This document shows, piece after piece, positions 8,851 through 17,584 of a stretch of DNA of 64,000 nucleotides. Every line of letters begins with the position of its first letter. Positions within the stretch are counted from its first letter, which is position 1. Origin of the DNA: Thermosipho africanus Ob7 (lineage in GTDB: Bacteria; Thermotogota; Thermotogae; Thermotogales; Fervidobacteriaceae); assembly GCF_003351105.1 (NCBI RefSeq), contig NZ_NKRG01000006.1, positions 95,758-159,757 of the forward strand, in the 5' to 3' direction. Below the pieces are notes generated by a model that saw nothing but the letters and a program-made list of their open reading frames with translations, ran no database searches and was not told the DNA's origin. Made by a program: the position numbers and the translations under genes.

Positions 8851-11800
8851 ATGAAAAAATTTTTTGTGTTTTTCTTATTAACAACCATAGTACTTTCTTT
8901 TTCTTTTAGCTACTTTAGAACACCAGATGTTTTACTTTATCCAAATAGAACTATATCGTTTTATTCAGATGAGCCTGTTTCAGTAAGAGTATACAAGTTT
9001 GATATAACTAAAGAGATATTTGAAAAGAATTTAAAAGATGGAAAATCAGTAAGATTTTTGCTTGAAAAGTCTGATGAAAAAGTGTTTTCAATAATTCTTC
9101 CACAAAGTCCAGGGGCATATTATGTTGTTTTGGAGGGAAAAGATAAATATGTCTCCAATTTATTTTTTCTTACAAACTATGAAGCCTTTGTAGCAAGCAA
9201 TGATAAGGAATTTTATTTTTCGGTGTATGATTTAAAAGAAGGAAAATTTGTAAGTAAACTTTTTTACTTTGATGATGATTATTTAAGGATGGTTTCAGTG
9301 CCTGTTTTTAAAGCTGATATAGAAAAATACAAAGGAAAAGTCTTTTTTTATGAAAACAACGTAGTCTTTATCTCAAGGTATTCTGCATACAATCCTTATT
9401 CAGAAAAAAAGGTTTTGGTGTTCTCAGATAAGCCTATTTATAAACCTGGTGATGTGTTAAGGTTTAGGGTTAATTTATTTAAAAGAGAAGGTAGTAAATA
9501 CGTTCCATATTCGTCGAAAATATTAGTCCATTTAAGAGATCCATTTTCAAATGAGATTTTTTCTCAAGAGTTTAATACGGATGATTTTGGAGGAGTATCA
9601 TTTGAATATAAGACAACAGATGAGATAATAACTGGAAATTATGTATTAACAATAGAAGAGAAGGGAAAAGCTTTAGGTTATCACTACTTTTTATTGCAAG
9701 ATTATGTAAAACCTACTTACACAATAGAGCTTACCCCTTCTGCCACACAATCTATTGTAGGACAAACTGTTAACGTAAAACTTTCTGCAAGGTATTTAAA
9801 TGGAGATCCAGTAAAAATGGCTCAAGTTCTTTTTTATGCGTTTAGAGATGGTAGGTTGATTAATAAAACTAAAGCAGTAACAGATGAAAATGGACAGGCA
9901 GTGTACGGATTATATCTAAAAGAAGGTGGATATTATCGTATACAGTCTCTTGTAGTGGATGATTCAGGAAGACAATATGAAAAACAAGTTTTTATAGATG
10001 CAAAAAAAGATAATGTAAGTATAGATGCAAAGATAAACAACAATAAGTTGAATTTGTACATAACTGATCTTTCAGGCACGCCACTAAATGGAGTTGCTTT
10101 GATTAAAATAAACGAGAAAGAAGAATATGTAACAGTTTTAGATGGAAAAAGTTTCTTGAATTTGCCAAAAGATACATGGTATGTTGAAGTTCAATTTGGA
10201 AAGGAAAGAAAGTTAGTATTTAAAAGATACAGAGAAAGCAATGCAGGAATATTAACTGTTGATAGAGATAGTATAGAACCAGGAGGAAAGGTAAAAATAA
10301 CGGTAGAGCCGAAAGACGATGTTGGAGTGTTAGTTGCCGGTGGTACAAATATTGATGTGTTTGAGATCATAGATAATAAGCTGGAAAGTGTAGAGGTTAG
10401 TATTCCAAAAGAAGAAATATCAGATGGATATTTTATCTCTTATTATGGATTAAAATTTAATGATAATATAAAGATAAATATTTTGCATGATAGGGTAAGA
10501 AAATTAGAAATAAAGACAAATAAGGATGTTTATAAACCAGGTGAAATTGCTAAAGTTTCTTTTAAAGATTCAAAATCATTAAAAGTGGTAAGCATTGTCG
10601 ATGAAGGCCTCTATCTTTTGTCTGATAGGGGTTCTGTTATAAATGACTTATATCCAAGACTTTATTATTCAACTTTTGAAGTCTATAAATCTTCGAAATA
10701 TATTTATTTAGACTATCTAAGTCGATTTGAAAATGAAAAAGAAAAGCATATATTTGCAAGTTCGAAGGAATCGGAAGAAAAAAACATTAGAGAGTATTTC
10801 CCAGAAACTTTGTACTGGAGTCCTAATCTTTTTGAAGAAAATTTAACCTTGAAAGTACCAGATAGTATAACAAAATGGAGAGTTCTAGCATATGAAATCT
10901 CAAGTGACTACATTTCAGAAGGAAGTGCAACGTTTGTAGTTACAAAGCAATTTGAGGTGAAATTATTTGTTCCAGAATTTTTAACAAATAATGATCAACC
11001 AGATTGTGTAATTTATGTAAAAAATTATACTGGAAAATCAGGAAAAGTTGAGGTGAAATTGAGTGTTAAAAATGCAACTTCAACTTTTGAAAGTGGTGTT
11101 TTTAATATAGAACGTGATTTAAGAATACCATTTTCACTTAAGGGTGTTAGTGGAAAAAATGTAGATCTTATTTTGGAAGCATCTTTGAATGATGAACATG
11201 ATGCTATAAAGATTAAAGTGCCTGTGAATGCAGCTTATATTGAAAAAGTATCAAGCAAAGTTTTAAGAATAAAAGGTAAAATGGAGTTTGAAAAAGATGT
11301 AGATATAAAGGTTATAAATAATTTAAAAGATTTACTTGCTGAATCTATTGAGAATTTGATAACTTATCCTTACGGTTGTACTGAACAGACTATGAGTTCT
11401 TTTTATCCAGCTTTGGTTGCAAAGAAAATATTGGAAAGAAAAGACATTGATGACATAGTTTTAAAAGGGTTTCAGAGAATTTTAAAACTGCAGCAAAGAG
11501 ATGGTGGTTGGGGTTGGTGGTCTAATGATAAAAGTGACGTTTATATGACTAGCTATGTTTTAGAAGGATTATATTATGCAAAACAGAATGGATATTACTT
11601 TCCACAAGTTTCTTTGGATGAAGCAATAGGTTATCTAAAAAAACAAGAGTTAAATGGATATGCAATTTTTGTGTTAAAGTTATACGGAGAAGAAGTAGAC
11701 TTTAAATCAAAAAATATTATTGATGAAATATTTACCACTCCAGAAAAAGTTTTGAAATATGCAAAAGTTGGAGAAAATTTTGCATATATAGAGTCGAATG

Positions 11801-12765
11801 GATTTTATTCTTCGGTATATCTAACAAGCTATGCGTTAAGACTTCTGTCTTTGGAAGAAAAATATCCGGATTTAAGAGAAAAAATGGTAAATTATCTTCT
11901 TTCGAAAAAGGACGGTCCCTTCTGGTATTCGACGAAAGATACAGCTGCTTCTGTTCTTGCAATTCTTGAGAGTGATAGTTTTAAAGACATAAAGAGTGAT
12001 ATAGCAGTTAAAAGTGAAGGCGGAAAAGTAATTGTAAATGGTGAAGGGTTCATTGAAGTAAAACAAACTGAGAGAATTGAAAAAGAAGATCAATACCATG
12101 GAATAAAGTTAAAAACAGAAATTTTTAAAAGGTATGAATTTTTATTCGATGGAGAGTATATTGATGCGTTTTTACCAGTGAAAAGTAGTTGGATCCCAAT
12201 TAGTATGGAATTAGTCGATTCAACACCTGTGCAGATTTCAAAAGTGACTAAAGAAATCTCAGTATTATTGAAAGAGGGCACTCCACTTTCTTTTGAAAAC
12301 GGGAGATTAGCTGTAGAAGGACCGTTTAAATTTGTGGGAAATGAGTATAGTTTTGGTAAAGGATACTATGAAATTCAATTTGTAGAAAATGATAATTTTG
12401 AAATTCAAAAAGGAGACTTTTTAAAGACGCAAATTACCATTGATGGTACCGGAGAATATTTAGTGGTTGAAGAATATCTTCCTGCATGTGCACAGGTTAA
12501 TAAATATTACTATGAAAAAACACCGGAGTATTACAGTAAATTTTCGTATAGATGGTATGAAGATAGTAATATATGGTACAGCTATAGAGAGGTAAAAAAA
12601 GATAGGGTAGCATTTTTTATTAGATACCTTACTCCCGGAAAACTTACATATTACTGGAGAGTGACTTCTAGTGGAAAATATATTAAAAAGCCTACGTACG
12701 TTTACAATATGTACTACGAGGATACTTACGCTATCTCTCATATTGATACCTTTGTTATTAAATAG
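8851..12765 (+). CDS. Bacterial alpha-2-macroglobulin family protein
   Basis: Large secreted protein (1304 residues) with signal peptide KKFFVFFLLTTIVLSFSFS. It is built of MG-like beta domains (SDKPIYKPGDVLRFRVNLF near residue 200 is the MG2/MG3 hallmark), a bait-like region, then a thioester domain. The thioester site GCTEQ has its cysteine near residue 843, followed by an alpha-toroid repeat region (QQRDGGWGWWSND). Such proteins trap attacking proteases covalently in the periplasm. The ATG is preceded by GTGGGGGT; the earlier in-frame TTG at 8821 lies in the promoter. The neighbours are a HELLH protein and a DUF1175 protein, resembling the yfaS-yfaT arrangement of E. coli rather than the yfhM-pbpC one. 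Confidence 0.9.
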   Translation: MKKFFVFFLLTTIVLSFSFSYFRTPDVLLYPNRTISFYSDEPVSVRVYKFDITKEIFEKNLKDGKSVRFLLEKSDEKVFSIILPQSPGAYYVVLEGKDKYVSNLFFLTNYEAFVASNDKEFYFSVYDLKEGKFVSKLFYFDDDYLRMVSVPVFKADIEKYKGKVFFYENNVVFISRYSAYNPYSEKKVLVFSDKPIYKPGDVLRFRVNLFKREGSKYVPYSSKILVHLRDPFSNEIFSQEFNTDDFGGVSFEYKTTDEIITGNYVLTIEEKGKALGYHYFLLQDYVKPTYTIELTPSATQSIVGQTVNVKLSARYLNGDPVKMAQVLFYAFRDGRLINKTKAVTDENGQAVYGLYLKEGGYYRIQSLVVDDSGRQYEKQVFIDAKKDNVSIDAKINNNKLNLYITDLSGTPLNGVALIKINEKEEYVTVLDGKSFLNLPKDTWYVEVQFGKERKLVFKRYRESNAGILTVDRDSIEPGGKVKITVEPKDDVGVLVAGGTNIDVFEIIDNKLESVEVSIPKEEISDGYFISYYGLKFNDNIKINILHDRVRKLEIKTNKDVYKPGEIAKVSFKDSKSLKVVSIVDEGLYLLSDRGSVINDLYPRLYYSTFEVYKSSKYIYLDYLSRFENEKEKHIFASSKESEEKNIREYFPETLYWSPNLFEENLTLKVPDSITKWRVLAYEISSDYISEGSATFVVTKQFEVKLFVPEFLTNNDQPDCVIYVKNYTGKSGKVEVKLSVKNATSTFESGVFNIERDLRIPFSLKGVSGKNVDLILEASLNDEHDAIKIKVPVNAAYIEKVSSKVLRIKGKMEFEKDVDIKVINNLKDLLAESIENLITYPYGCTEQTMSSFYPALVAKKILERKDIDDIVLKGFQRILKLQQRDGGWGWWSNDKSDVYMTSYVLEGLYYAKQNGYYFPQVSLDEAIGYLKKQELNGYAIFVLKLYGEEVDFKSKNIIDEIFTTPEKVLKYAKVGENFAYIESNGFYSSVYLTSYALRLLSLEEKYPDLREKMVNYLLSKKDGPFWYSTKDTAASVLAILESDSFKDIKSDIAVKSEGGKVIVNGEGFIEVKQTERIEKEDQYHGIKLKTEIFKRYEFLFDGEYIDAFLPVKSSWIPISMELVDSTPVQISKVTKEISVLLKEGTPLSFENGRLAVEGPFKFVGNEYSFGKGYYEIQFVENDNFEIQKGDFLKTQITIDGTGEYLVVEEYLPACAQVNKYYYEKTPEYYSKFSYRWYEDSNIWYSYREVKKDRVAFFIRYLTPGKLTYYWRVTSSGKYIKKPTYVYNMYYEDTYAISHIDTFVIK

Positions 12766-13171
12766 TCAAATTTTGTTTGAAAAACAAATTCCAGATTTGG
12801 TATTAATAAAGTTAGATGAATTTTTAAGCCAGGCAAGTATTACAATTCCTAAAAGACCTGTTGTTATATTTGAAAGTAGGTCGTTGCAGGAATTTAACAA
12901 AATTACAGGAATGCCTTATAGCATTGGAGGAGTATATTTTGATTTTAAGATAATTTTGCAACCGATAAATATCTTGACGAAAAAAGGAGTATATGAGAAA
13001 GTATTACTTCATGAGTTATTGCATTGGGTATTATATGGTTTAGATGAAAAATACCAGGAAGGTTTGATATATTGGTGGTTGAGAGAATATGATAGAAAAG
13101 AAGTTGAAGATTTTCTTAATGTTTTTGATGGCAATTTGCACAACTTTATTATTTCCCATTGGAATGAATGA
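12671..13171 (+). CDS. Putative secreted zinc metallopeptidase (HELLH)
   Basis: 166 residues. It begins with GTG at 12671, 11 nt after GGAG, and overlaps the macroglobulin gene by 95 nt in another frame. The N-terminus has basic residues followed by a hydrophobic stretch (ILTLSLILIPLLLNS), so it is probably exported. The motif VLLHELLHWVL then 10 residues and EGLIYWW matches the gluzincin pattern HExxH...E of peptidase_MA-like proteins, with the second glutamate as likely third zinc ligand. Role unknown; the coupling to an alpha-2-macroglobulin suggests activity in the same periplasmic system. The overlap also leaves room for a later start. Confidence 0.7.
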   Translation: MENILKSLRTFTICTTRILTLSLILIPLLLNSQILFEKQIPDLVLIKLDEFLSQASITIPKRPVVIFESRSLQEFNKITGMPYSIGGVYFDFKIILQPINILTKKGVYEKVLLHELLHWVLYGLDEKYQEGLIYWWLREYDRKEVEDFLNVFDGNLHNFIISHWNE

Positions 13172-13745
13172 AGGATTTTCAAAGCTTGCATTAGACTTGA
13201 ATGATAGTTTAAATTTTAGACTCTGGTTTGTCTCGATTGCCCTTGACAACGTAGATAATGAGCACCCCTCGTTCAAAACAAAAGATTGTGCTGGTTTTGT
13301 ATTTTATTCATTAAAAGAGGCATTAAAAAAGCATGACATGAACTGGATAAAAAAAACAGGATACAGGGGGCCGATTTTTGAGGATGTTAAAAAATACAAC
13401 TATCCTGATACTCCACTTTCAGTTAATATCTTTTTTGACGGAAAAGATTTTGTGCCGTATGTTACAGCTTACAATCTTTTAATGTATAACGTTGAATTTG
13501 TTTCTTTTGAAAAAAAGCATGCAAAAGTTGGCGACCTAGTTTTCTTTTTTCACCCAGAAGATCCAGACTTTCCATTTCATGTAATGATTTATACAACAAA
13601 TGGTTTTGTTTACCATACAGGACCAGGTGGAGAGATAAGATATGTAAGGTTTGAAGATATGATGCTTGGGGATATGACATGGCGGCCAATAAGGCTTAAT
13701 AAGGCGTTTTTGGGATATTTTAGGCTAAAATTTTTAAATGATTGA
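13089..13745 (+). CDS. DUF1175 (YfaT-like) secreted protein
   Basis: 218 residues with signal peptide (KKLKIFLMFLMAICTTLLF). It matches the DUF1175 pattern: FRLWFVSIA, then KDCAGFVFYSLKEALKKHD around residues 65-85, and a later FHVMIYT / VYHTGPGG pair. The Cys and His positions resemble an NlpC/P60 cysteine peptidase or amidase fold, though activity is not established. In E. coli yfaT is next to the macroglobulin gene yfaS, so this association is conserved across distant bacteria. The start overlaps the previous gene by 83 nt; a shorter start at 13128 would leave a poorer signal peptide. Confidence 0.8.
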   Translation: MIEKKLKIFLMFLMAICTTLLFPIGMNEGFSKLALDLNDSLNFRLWFVSIALDNVDNEHPSFKTKDCAGFVFYSLKEALKKHDMNWIKKTGYRGPIFEDVKKYNYPDTPLSVNIFFDGKDFVPYVTAYNLLMYNVEFVSFEKKHAKVGDLVFFFHPEDPDFPFHVMIYTTNGFVYHTGPGGEIRYVRFEDMMLGDMTWRPIRLNKAFLGYFRLKFLND

Positions 13746-13755
13746 TTGTAAAAAA

Positions 13756-13782
13756 AGAGTGATGCGAATGCATCACTCTTTT
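13756..13782. terminator. Bidirectional terminator
   Basis: AGAGTGATGC-GAAT-GCATCACTCT, a perfect 10-bp stem with T runs on both strands. It serves the macroglobulin operon and the convergent S9 peptidase gene, whose stop codon lies inside the hairpin. Confidence 0.9.
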
Positions 13783-15713
13783 AGATATTTGTTAAACCAA
13801 TTTGTTATTTCTCTTAGGCGTGTTATTCTGTTTTTTGGTTTTCCACTTCTGCTAAGATCGTGATTTTCGCCTTTTAAAATAACAAGACGACTTTCAACTC
13901 CAAAATATTTGAGAGAAGTAAACATTTGAATTGCTTCTGCAATCCAGCATCTATAATCTTCATCTGAGTGAATGAAAAGTGTAGGAGTTTTAACTTTATC
14001 TGCATATTTCATAGGAGAATGCCACCAGAGCTTTTCAAAATTGTCCCATGGGGTAGCTGATTGCTGATCTGCTACAAAGTAGTAACCTATGTCTGTTGTT
14101 GCAAATTTAGATATCCAATTAGAAATACTTCTTTGAGATACAGCAGCTTTGAATTTATCTGTATGACCTATTATCCAATTTGTCATAAACCCACCGTATG
14201 AACCACCAGTTACTCCTAACCTTTCTTTATCGATAAATGGATATCTTTTTAATGCTTCATCTACAAAGCTCATTAGATCTTCATAGTCTACTGTGCCGTA
14301 TTTGCCTCTAATATCTGCAAATTTATTGCCTCTTCCGTCGCTTCCTCTTGGGTTTGTAAACATAACTACATAGCCTTCACTTGCCCATATTTGCATTTCG
14401 TGAAAGAAAACTTCTCCATATACAGTCTTTGGACCACCATGAATATCTAATATTGCAGGATATTTTTTTCCTTCTTCAAAATCTACTGGTTTAATAATCC
14501 AACCTTCTAGTTCAATTCCATCTTTGTTAGTGAATGTAAACTTTTCTGGTTTTGATATTTTTCTTTCATTTACAAGCCGTTCATTAAAGAACGTTACTTG
14601 TTTTTCTGCTTTTTCAAGCTTGTATATTTCTTGCAATTTAAAATTTTTTAGGCCAATGAAATAAATTTCTCCATTTTTTACGTCAAATCCATCGATTGAG
14701 CCACCATTTACTGTAAGTTTTTCTATTTTACCAGTTTTATCTATTCTATTTAAGTAGGAACTACTATATTCAGTGGTTACAAAATAAAGGTAATTTTCGT
14801 CGACAGCAGCATTATTGTAACTACCATATCTGCAATCTGAACCGACACTGTTTCTTATACTTAAATCAAAATTAGGAGTTAATAATGTGACTTTTTTTGA
14901 TTTTGGATCAAGAAGATAAAATTTTGGATTTTCATTTACTCCAAAATTTTTCATGTCACTTCCAGCAAATATAATTGAATCATCTAAAAAGTAAGCGTAT
15001 GCATATCTAAATGGATCATCATGAGTTAGCTTTTCTTTTCCTTTGGTTTCTAGGTTATATATAAACAAGTCTGAGCGTATCTCCATTTTATCTTTATATT
15101 CATTTGAAATAAATAATATATTTTTTCCATTTTTTGCAATATCAAAATGTGAAACATTTTCATACTCTCCAGATATTGGAATAATTTCTTTATTTTTTAA
15201 ATTGAAAAGATATAACCTGGTTCTTTTTTTGTTTGTAAAACCTGCACCATTAGACCAAAATGGTATTTCATCTAAGATAATGTAATCTTTGTCGTTGTCA
15301 TATATATTATATTCACCAAGAATTACAAAATTTTCACTGTCGAGCTTTTTAATTTTTTTAACAATTAGTGGTATTTCAAAATATTTTTCAGCTTCTCCTC
15401 CATCAACGCTTATTTTATAAAATGAAGAAAATTTTTCTCCATTTTGCTTTCTCTGCTTTTCATCATCTTCTCGAATACTTTGAAAGAGTATTGTTTTGTT
15501 ATCTAGCCATATAAAATTGCTTTCGTTTCCGTATGTTGTTAGCTTTTTTAATTTGCTATCCGTTGTATGAAGAAGCCAAATATTTGATGTATAGTTGTTT
15601 TTTTCTTCATTTGCTTTGCTTACTACAAAGGCAAGATACTTTCCATCATCTGATAATGAAATCCCTGACAAAAAATTAAAATTAAATAAATCTTCAATTT
15701 TTATTTTTTCCAT
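13773..15713 (-). CDS. S9-family prolyl oligopeptidase / acylaminoacyl-peptidase
   Basis: 646-residue serine peptidase, no signal peptide, so cytoplasmic. The N-terminal two-thirds is a beta-propeller of WD40-like PD40 repeats. The C-terminal alpha/beta hydrolase domain has the nucleophile in TGGSYGGFM, an aspartate in HSDEDYR and a histidine in KGENHDLSR. The family cleaves short peptides, often acylated or with proline. The start ATG (15713) follows GGAGGTGA; the upstream in-frame ATG at 15740 has no binding site and lies in the promoter (TTCGCA-18-TATAAT). Confidence 0.92.
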   Translation of the reverse strand: MEKIKIEDLFNFNFLSGISLSDDGKYLAFVVSKANEEKNNYTSNIWLLHTTDSKLKKLTTYGNESNFIWLDNKTILFQSIREDDEKQRKQNGEKFSSFYKISVDGGEAEKYFEIPLIVKKIKKLDSENFVILGEYNIYDNDKDYIILDEIPFWSNGAGFTNKKRTRLYLFNLKNKEIIPISGEYENVSHFDIAKNGKNILFISNEYKDKMEIRSDLFIYNLETKGKEKLTHDDPFRYAYAYFLDDSIIFAGSDMKNFGVNENPKFYLLDPKSKKVTLLTPNFDLSIRNSVGSDCRYGSYNNAAVDENYLYFVTTEYSSSYLNRIDKTGKIEKLTVNGGSIDGFDVKNGEIYFIGLKNFKLQEIYKLEKAEKQVTFFNERLVNERKISKPEKFTFTNKDGIELEGWIIKPVDFEEGKKYPAILDIHGGPKTVYGEVFFHEMQIWASEGYVVMFTNPRGSDGRGNKFADIRGKYGTVDYEDLMSFVDEALKRYPFIDKERLGVTGGSYGGFMTNWIIGHTDKFKAAVSQRSISNWISKFATTDIGYYFVADQQSATPWDNFEKLWWHSPMKYADKVKTPTLFIHSDEDYRCWIAEAIQMFTSLKYFGVESRLVILKGENHDLSRSGKPKNRITRLREITNWFNKYLKE

Positions 15714-15777
15714 TTTTTCACCTCCGTTTATATTATACATCTTTTTAGTTAGTTTTGCGAATTAATGTATATAAAAA

Positions 15778-15805
15778 ATCCCCCATCCAAAAAAGGATGG
15801 GGGAT
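15778..15805 (-). terminator. Terminator after the NSS/MetS operon
   Basis: ATCCCCCATCC-6-GGATGGGGGAT, a perfect 11-bp stem with a T run on the minus strand. Confidence 0.9.
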
Positions 15806-15821
15806 ATAGATAAATGTTATA

Positions 15822-15923
15822 TTACTTTTTTTGAGATTTTGCAGCGATACCAAGTGCCCAGAAAAGCCCACCGAACAAGACAACACCTGCTAAAATTAAG
15901 AATATAATAGCACTTACACTCAT
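15822..15923 (-). CDS. MetS-type small subunit of an NSS amino-acid transporter
   Basis: 33-residue single-pass membrane protein: MSVSAIIFLILAGVVLFGG then LFWALGIAAKSQKK. Its start lies two bases after the stop of the NSS transporter gene, and GGAGGAAACTAATC precedes the ATG. Length, an N-terminal S-x-S-A-I start, a W in the helix and a lysine-rich tail match the MetS/'NSS transporter small subunit' family. In Corynebacterium, MetS is required with MetP for sodium-dependent methionine and alanine uptake. The gene is short enough to be missed by automatic calling. Confidence 0.85.
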   Translation of the reverse strand: MSVSAIIFLILAGVVLFGGLFWALGIAAKSQKK

Positions 15924-15925
15924 GA

Positions 15926-17446
15926 TTAGTTTCCTCCTTCCGTAAGATCAATTTCTACTTTTTTGTAATAATCTTTATCTTTTGGAGGAATCTTTGAAAG
16001 TATAATTGCAATTATTGGGGTTATAATAAGCATTGAAAATCCGGTCCACAATGCCCATGATGGATAATCACCGTATGGTTTTTTAAGTTCATCAAAGAAA
16101 TTGAGCCCTAAAATTATAATTAGTACAGCAGGTATAAGGAACTTTATTGAGAAATTAAACCATTTTCCAATTTTAATTTCAGAGACTTCATTGATGTATT
16201 TTCTAAGTTTTTCTGCACCAAACAACCAACCTATTATTATTGATTCCAAAATTCCAGCAATTAAAAGTCCATAAACGCTTACAAAGTGGTCGATGATGTC
16301 AAGCCAGTAAAGTCCTCCTTGTGTTGAGAACAAAAGGCCTGCTAGGAATCCAAAGATTGAAAAGCCTATCAAAAATGCCTTTTTATTTACCTTAAATTTG
16401 TCTGATGCAGCAGCTTCGACTGCTTCGACAAGGGAAAATGCAGAGTCAATACCTAGTGTTAAAAGCATTAAGAAGAATAAAAGACCGATAATTGATTGTA
16501 CAACAACTCCACCTGGGAAGAGAGAAATAGCTTGTGGATAAACTACAAATGCAAGGCCTATTCCACCACTGACTACTTTATCAACTGGAACGGATAACTG
16601 AGTTGCCATATAGCCAAGAACAGAAAATACTGCAATACCTGCAAGGTAAGATGTTGCACTATTTCCAAGAGCGGTTATAATAGCGTTGTTTGCAATATCT
16701 TCTTCTTTTTTGTTATAACTACCATATGCGATCATGATTCCAAATGCAAGACTCAAGGTGAAGAATATCTGGCCAAATGCATTTGCCCAAACTCTTGGAT
16801 CAGCAAGTTTTGCAAAGTTTGGTTCAAACAAGAAATTCAATCCTTTTGCAGCACCATCTAACGTGATTCCCCTGATTCCAAGGATTAAAAGAAGTACAAC
16901 TGGAAGTGGTACTGTCCATGCAACTGTTTTTCCGACTGAAGTTGTACCTTTTCTTAGTATAAAGTATATCCATAGCCAGGTTAGAGCAAGACCAATAACA
17001 ATTGGCCATCTAATTGAACCAAGCTCACCAGGTCCACTTGAAACTTGTAAAAATTTTCCAAAGAAGAAACCATTTGGATCATCTTTCCAGGCAACTCCAA
17101 AGGAGTAGTAAAGATAGTTGAAAATATAAGCCATAATGACGTTATAGTAGAAAGTAATGATTGCACCGCCAATAACGGCAAACCAACCAATGAACTCTGC
17201 GTTCTTTCTTATTATTGCCATTGACTTTGGAGCACTACTTTGAAGCCCTTGACCGATTGCAAATTCGGCCATAAGTAGTGGAATACCTACCAAAAATAGA
17301 GCAATAAAATATGGAACATAGAAAGCACCACCACCGTTTGAATATGCCATGTAAGGGAATCTCCAAGCATTACCAAGACCAGCAGCTGACCCTACTGCCG
17401 CAAGAACAAAAGCCCATCTAGATCCCCACTTTTGCCTAGCCACCAT
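15926..17446 (-). CDS. Sodium:neurotransmitter symporter (NSS) family amino-acid transporter
   Basis: 506-residue transporter with 11-12 membrane segments. The TM1 signature AAVGSAAGLGNAWRFPYM and NGGGAFYVPYF are those of LeuT-fold NSS proteins, which couple Na+ to amino-acid uptake. The presence of a MetS-type subunit downstream places it in the MetP subgroup (methionine, alanine or branched substrates likely). The start is the ATG at 17446 after GAGGAGGGGAT; a TTG at 17461 lies before the binding site. Confidence 0.92.
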   Translation of the reverse strand: MVARQKWGSRWAFVLAAVGSAAGLGNAWRFPYMAYSNGGGAFYVPYFIALFLVGIPLLMAEFAIGQGLQSSAPKSMAIIRKNAEFIGWFAVIGGAIITFYYNVIMAYIFNYLYYSFGVAWKDDPNGFFFGKFLQVSSGPGELGSIRWPIVIGLALTWLWIYFILRKGTTSVGKTVAWTVPLPVVLLLILGIRGITLDGAAKGLNFLFEPNFAKLADPRVWANAFGQIFFTLSLAFGIMIAYGSYNKKEEDIANNAIITALGNSATSYLAGIAVFSVLGYMATQLSVPVDKVVSGGIGLAFVVYPQAISLFPGGVVVQSIIGLLFFLMLLTLGIDSAFSLVEAVEAAASDKFKVNKKAFLIGFSIFGFLAGLLFSTQGGLYWLDIIDHFVSVYGLLIAGILESIIIGWLFGAEKLRKYINEVSEIKIGKWFNFSIKFLIPAVLIIILGLNFFDELKKPYGDYPSWALWTGFSMLIITPIIAIILSKIPPKDKDYYKKVEIDLTEGGN

Positions 17447-17481
17447 ATCCCCTCCTCTCAAAAATGTAATGCTTGGTTAAT

Positions 17482-17511
17482 ATTATATCAAAAAACATAA
17501 AAGTTAGTCAA
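17482..17511 (-). promoter_or_regulatory. Promoter of the NSS/MetS operon
   Basis: Minus strand TTGACT, an 18-bp spacer and TATAAT with an extended TGA directly before the -10 box. Confidence 0.7.
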
Positions 17512-17584
17512 ATAAAATTTACTTTGTTAATTTAAAAACAATACAGGCAATTTAAACGTAACAAAAGGCGGGTAAGGAGGGAGG

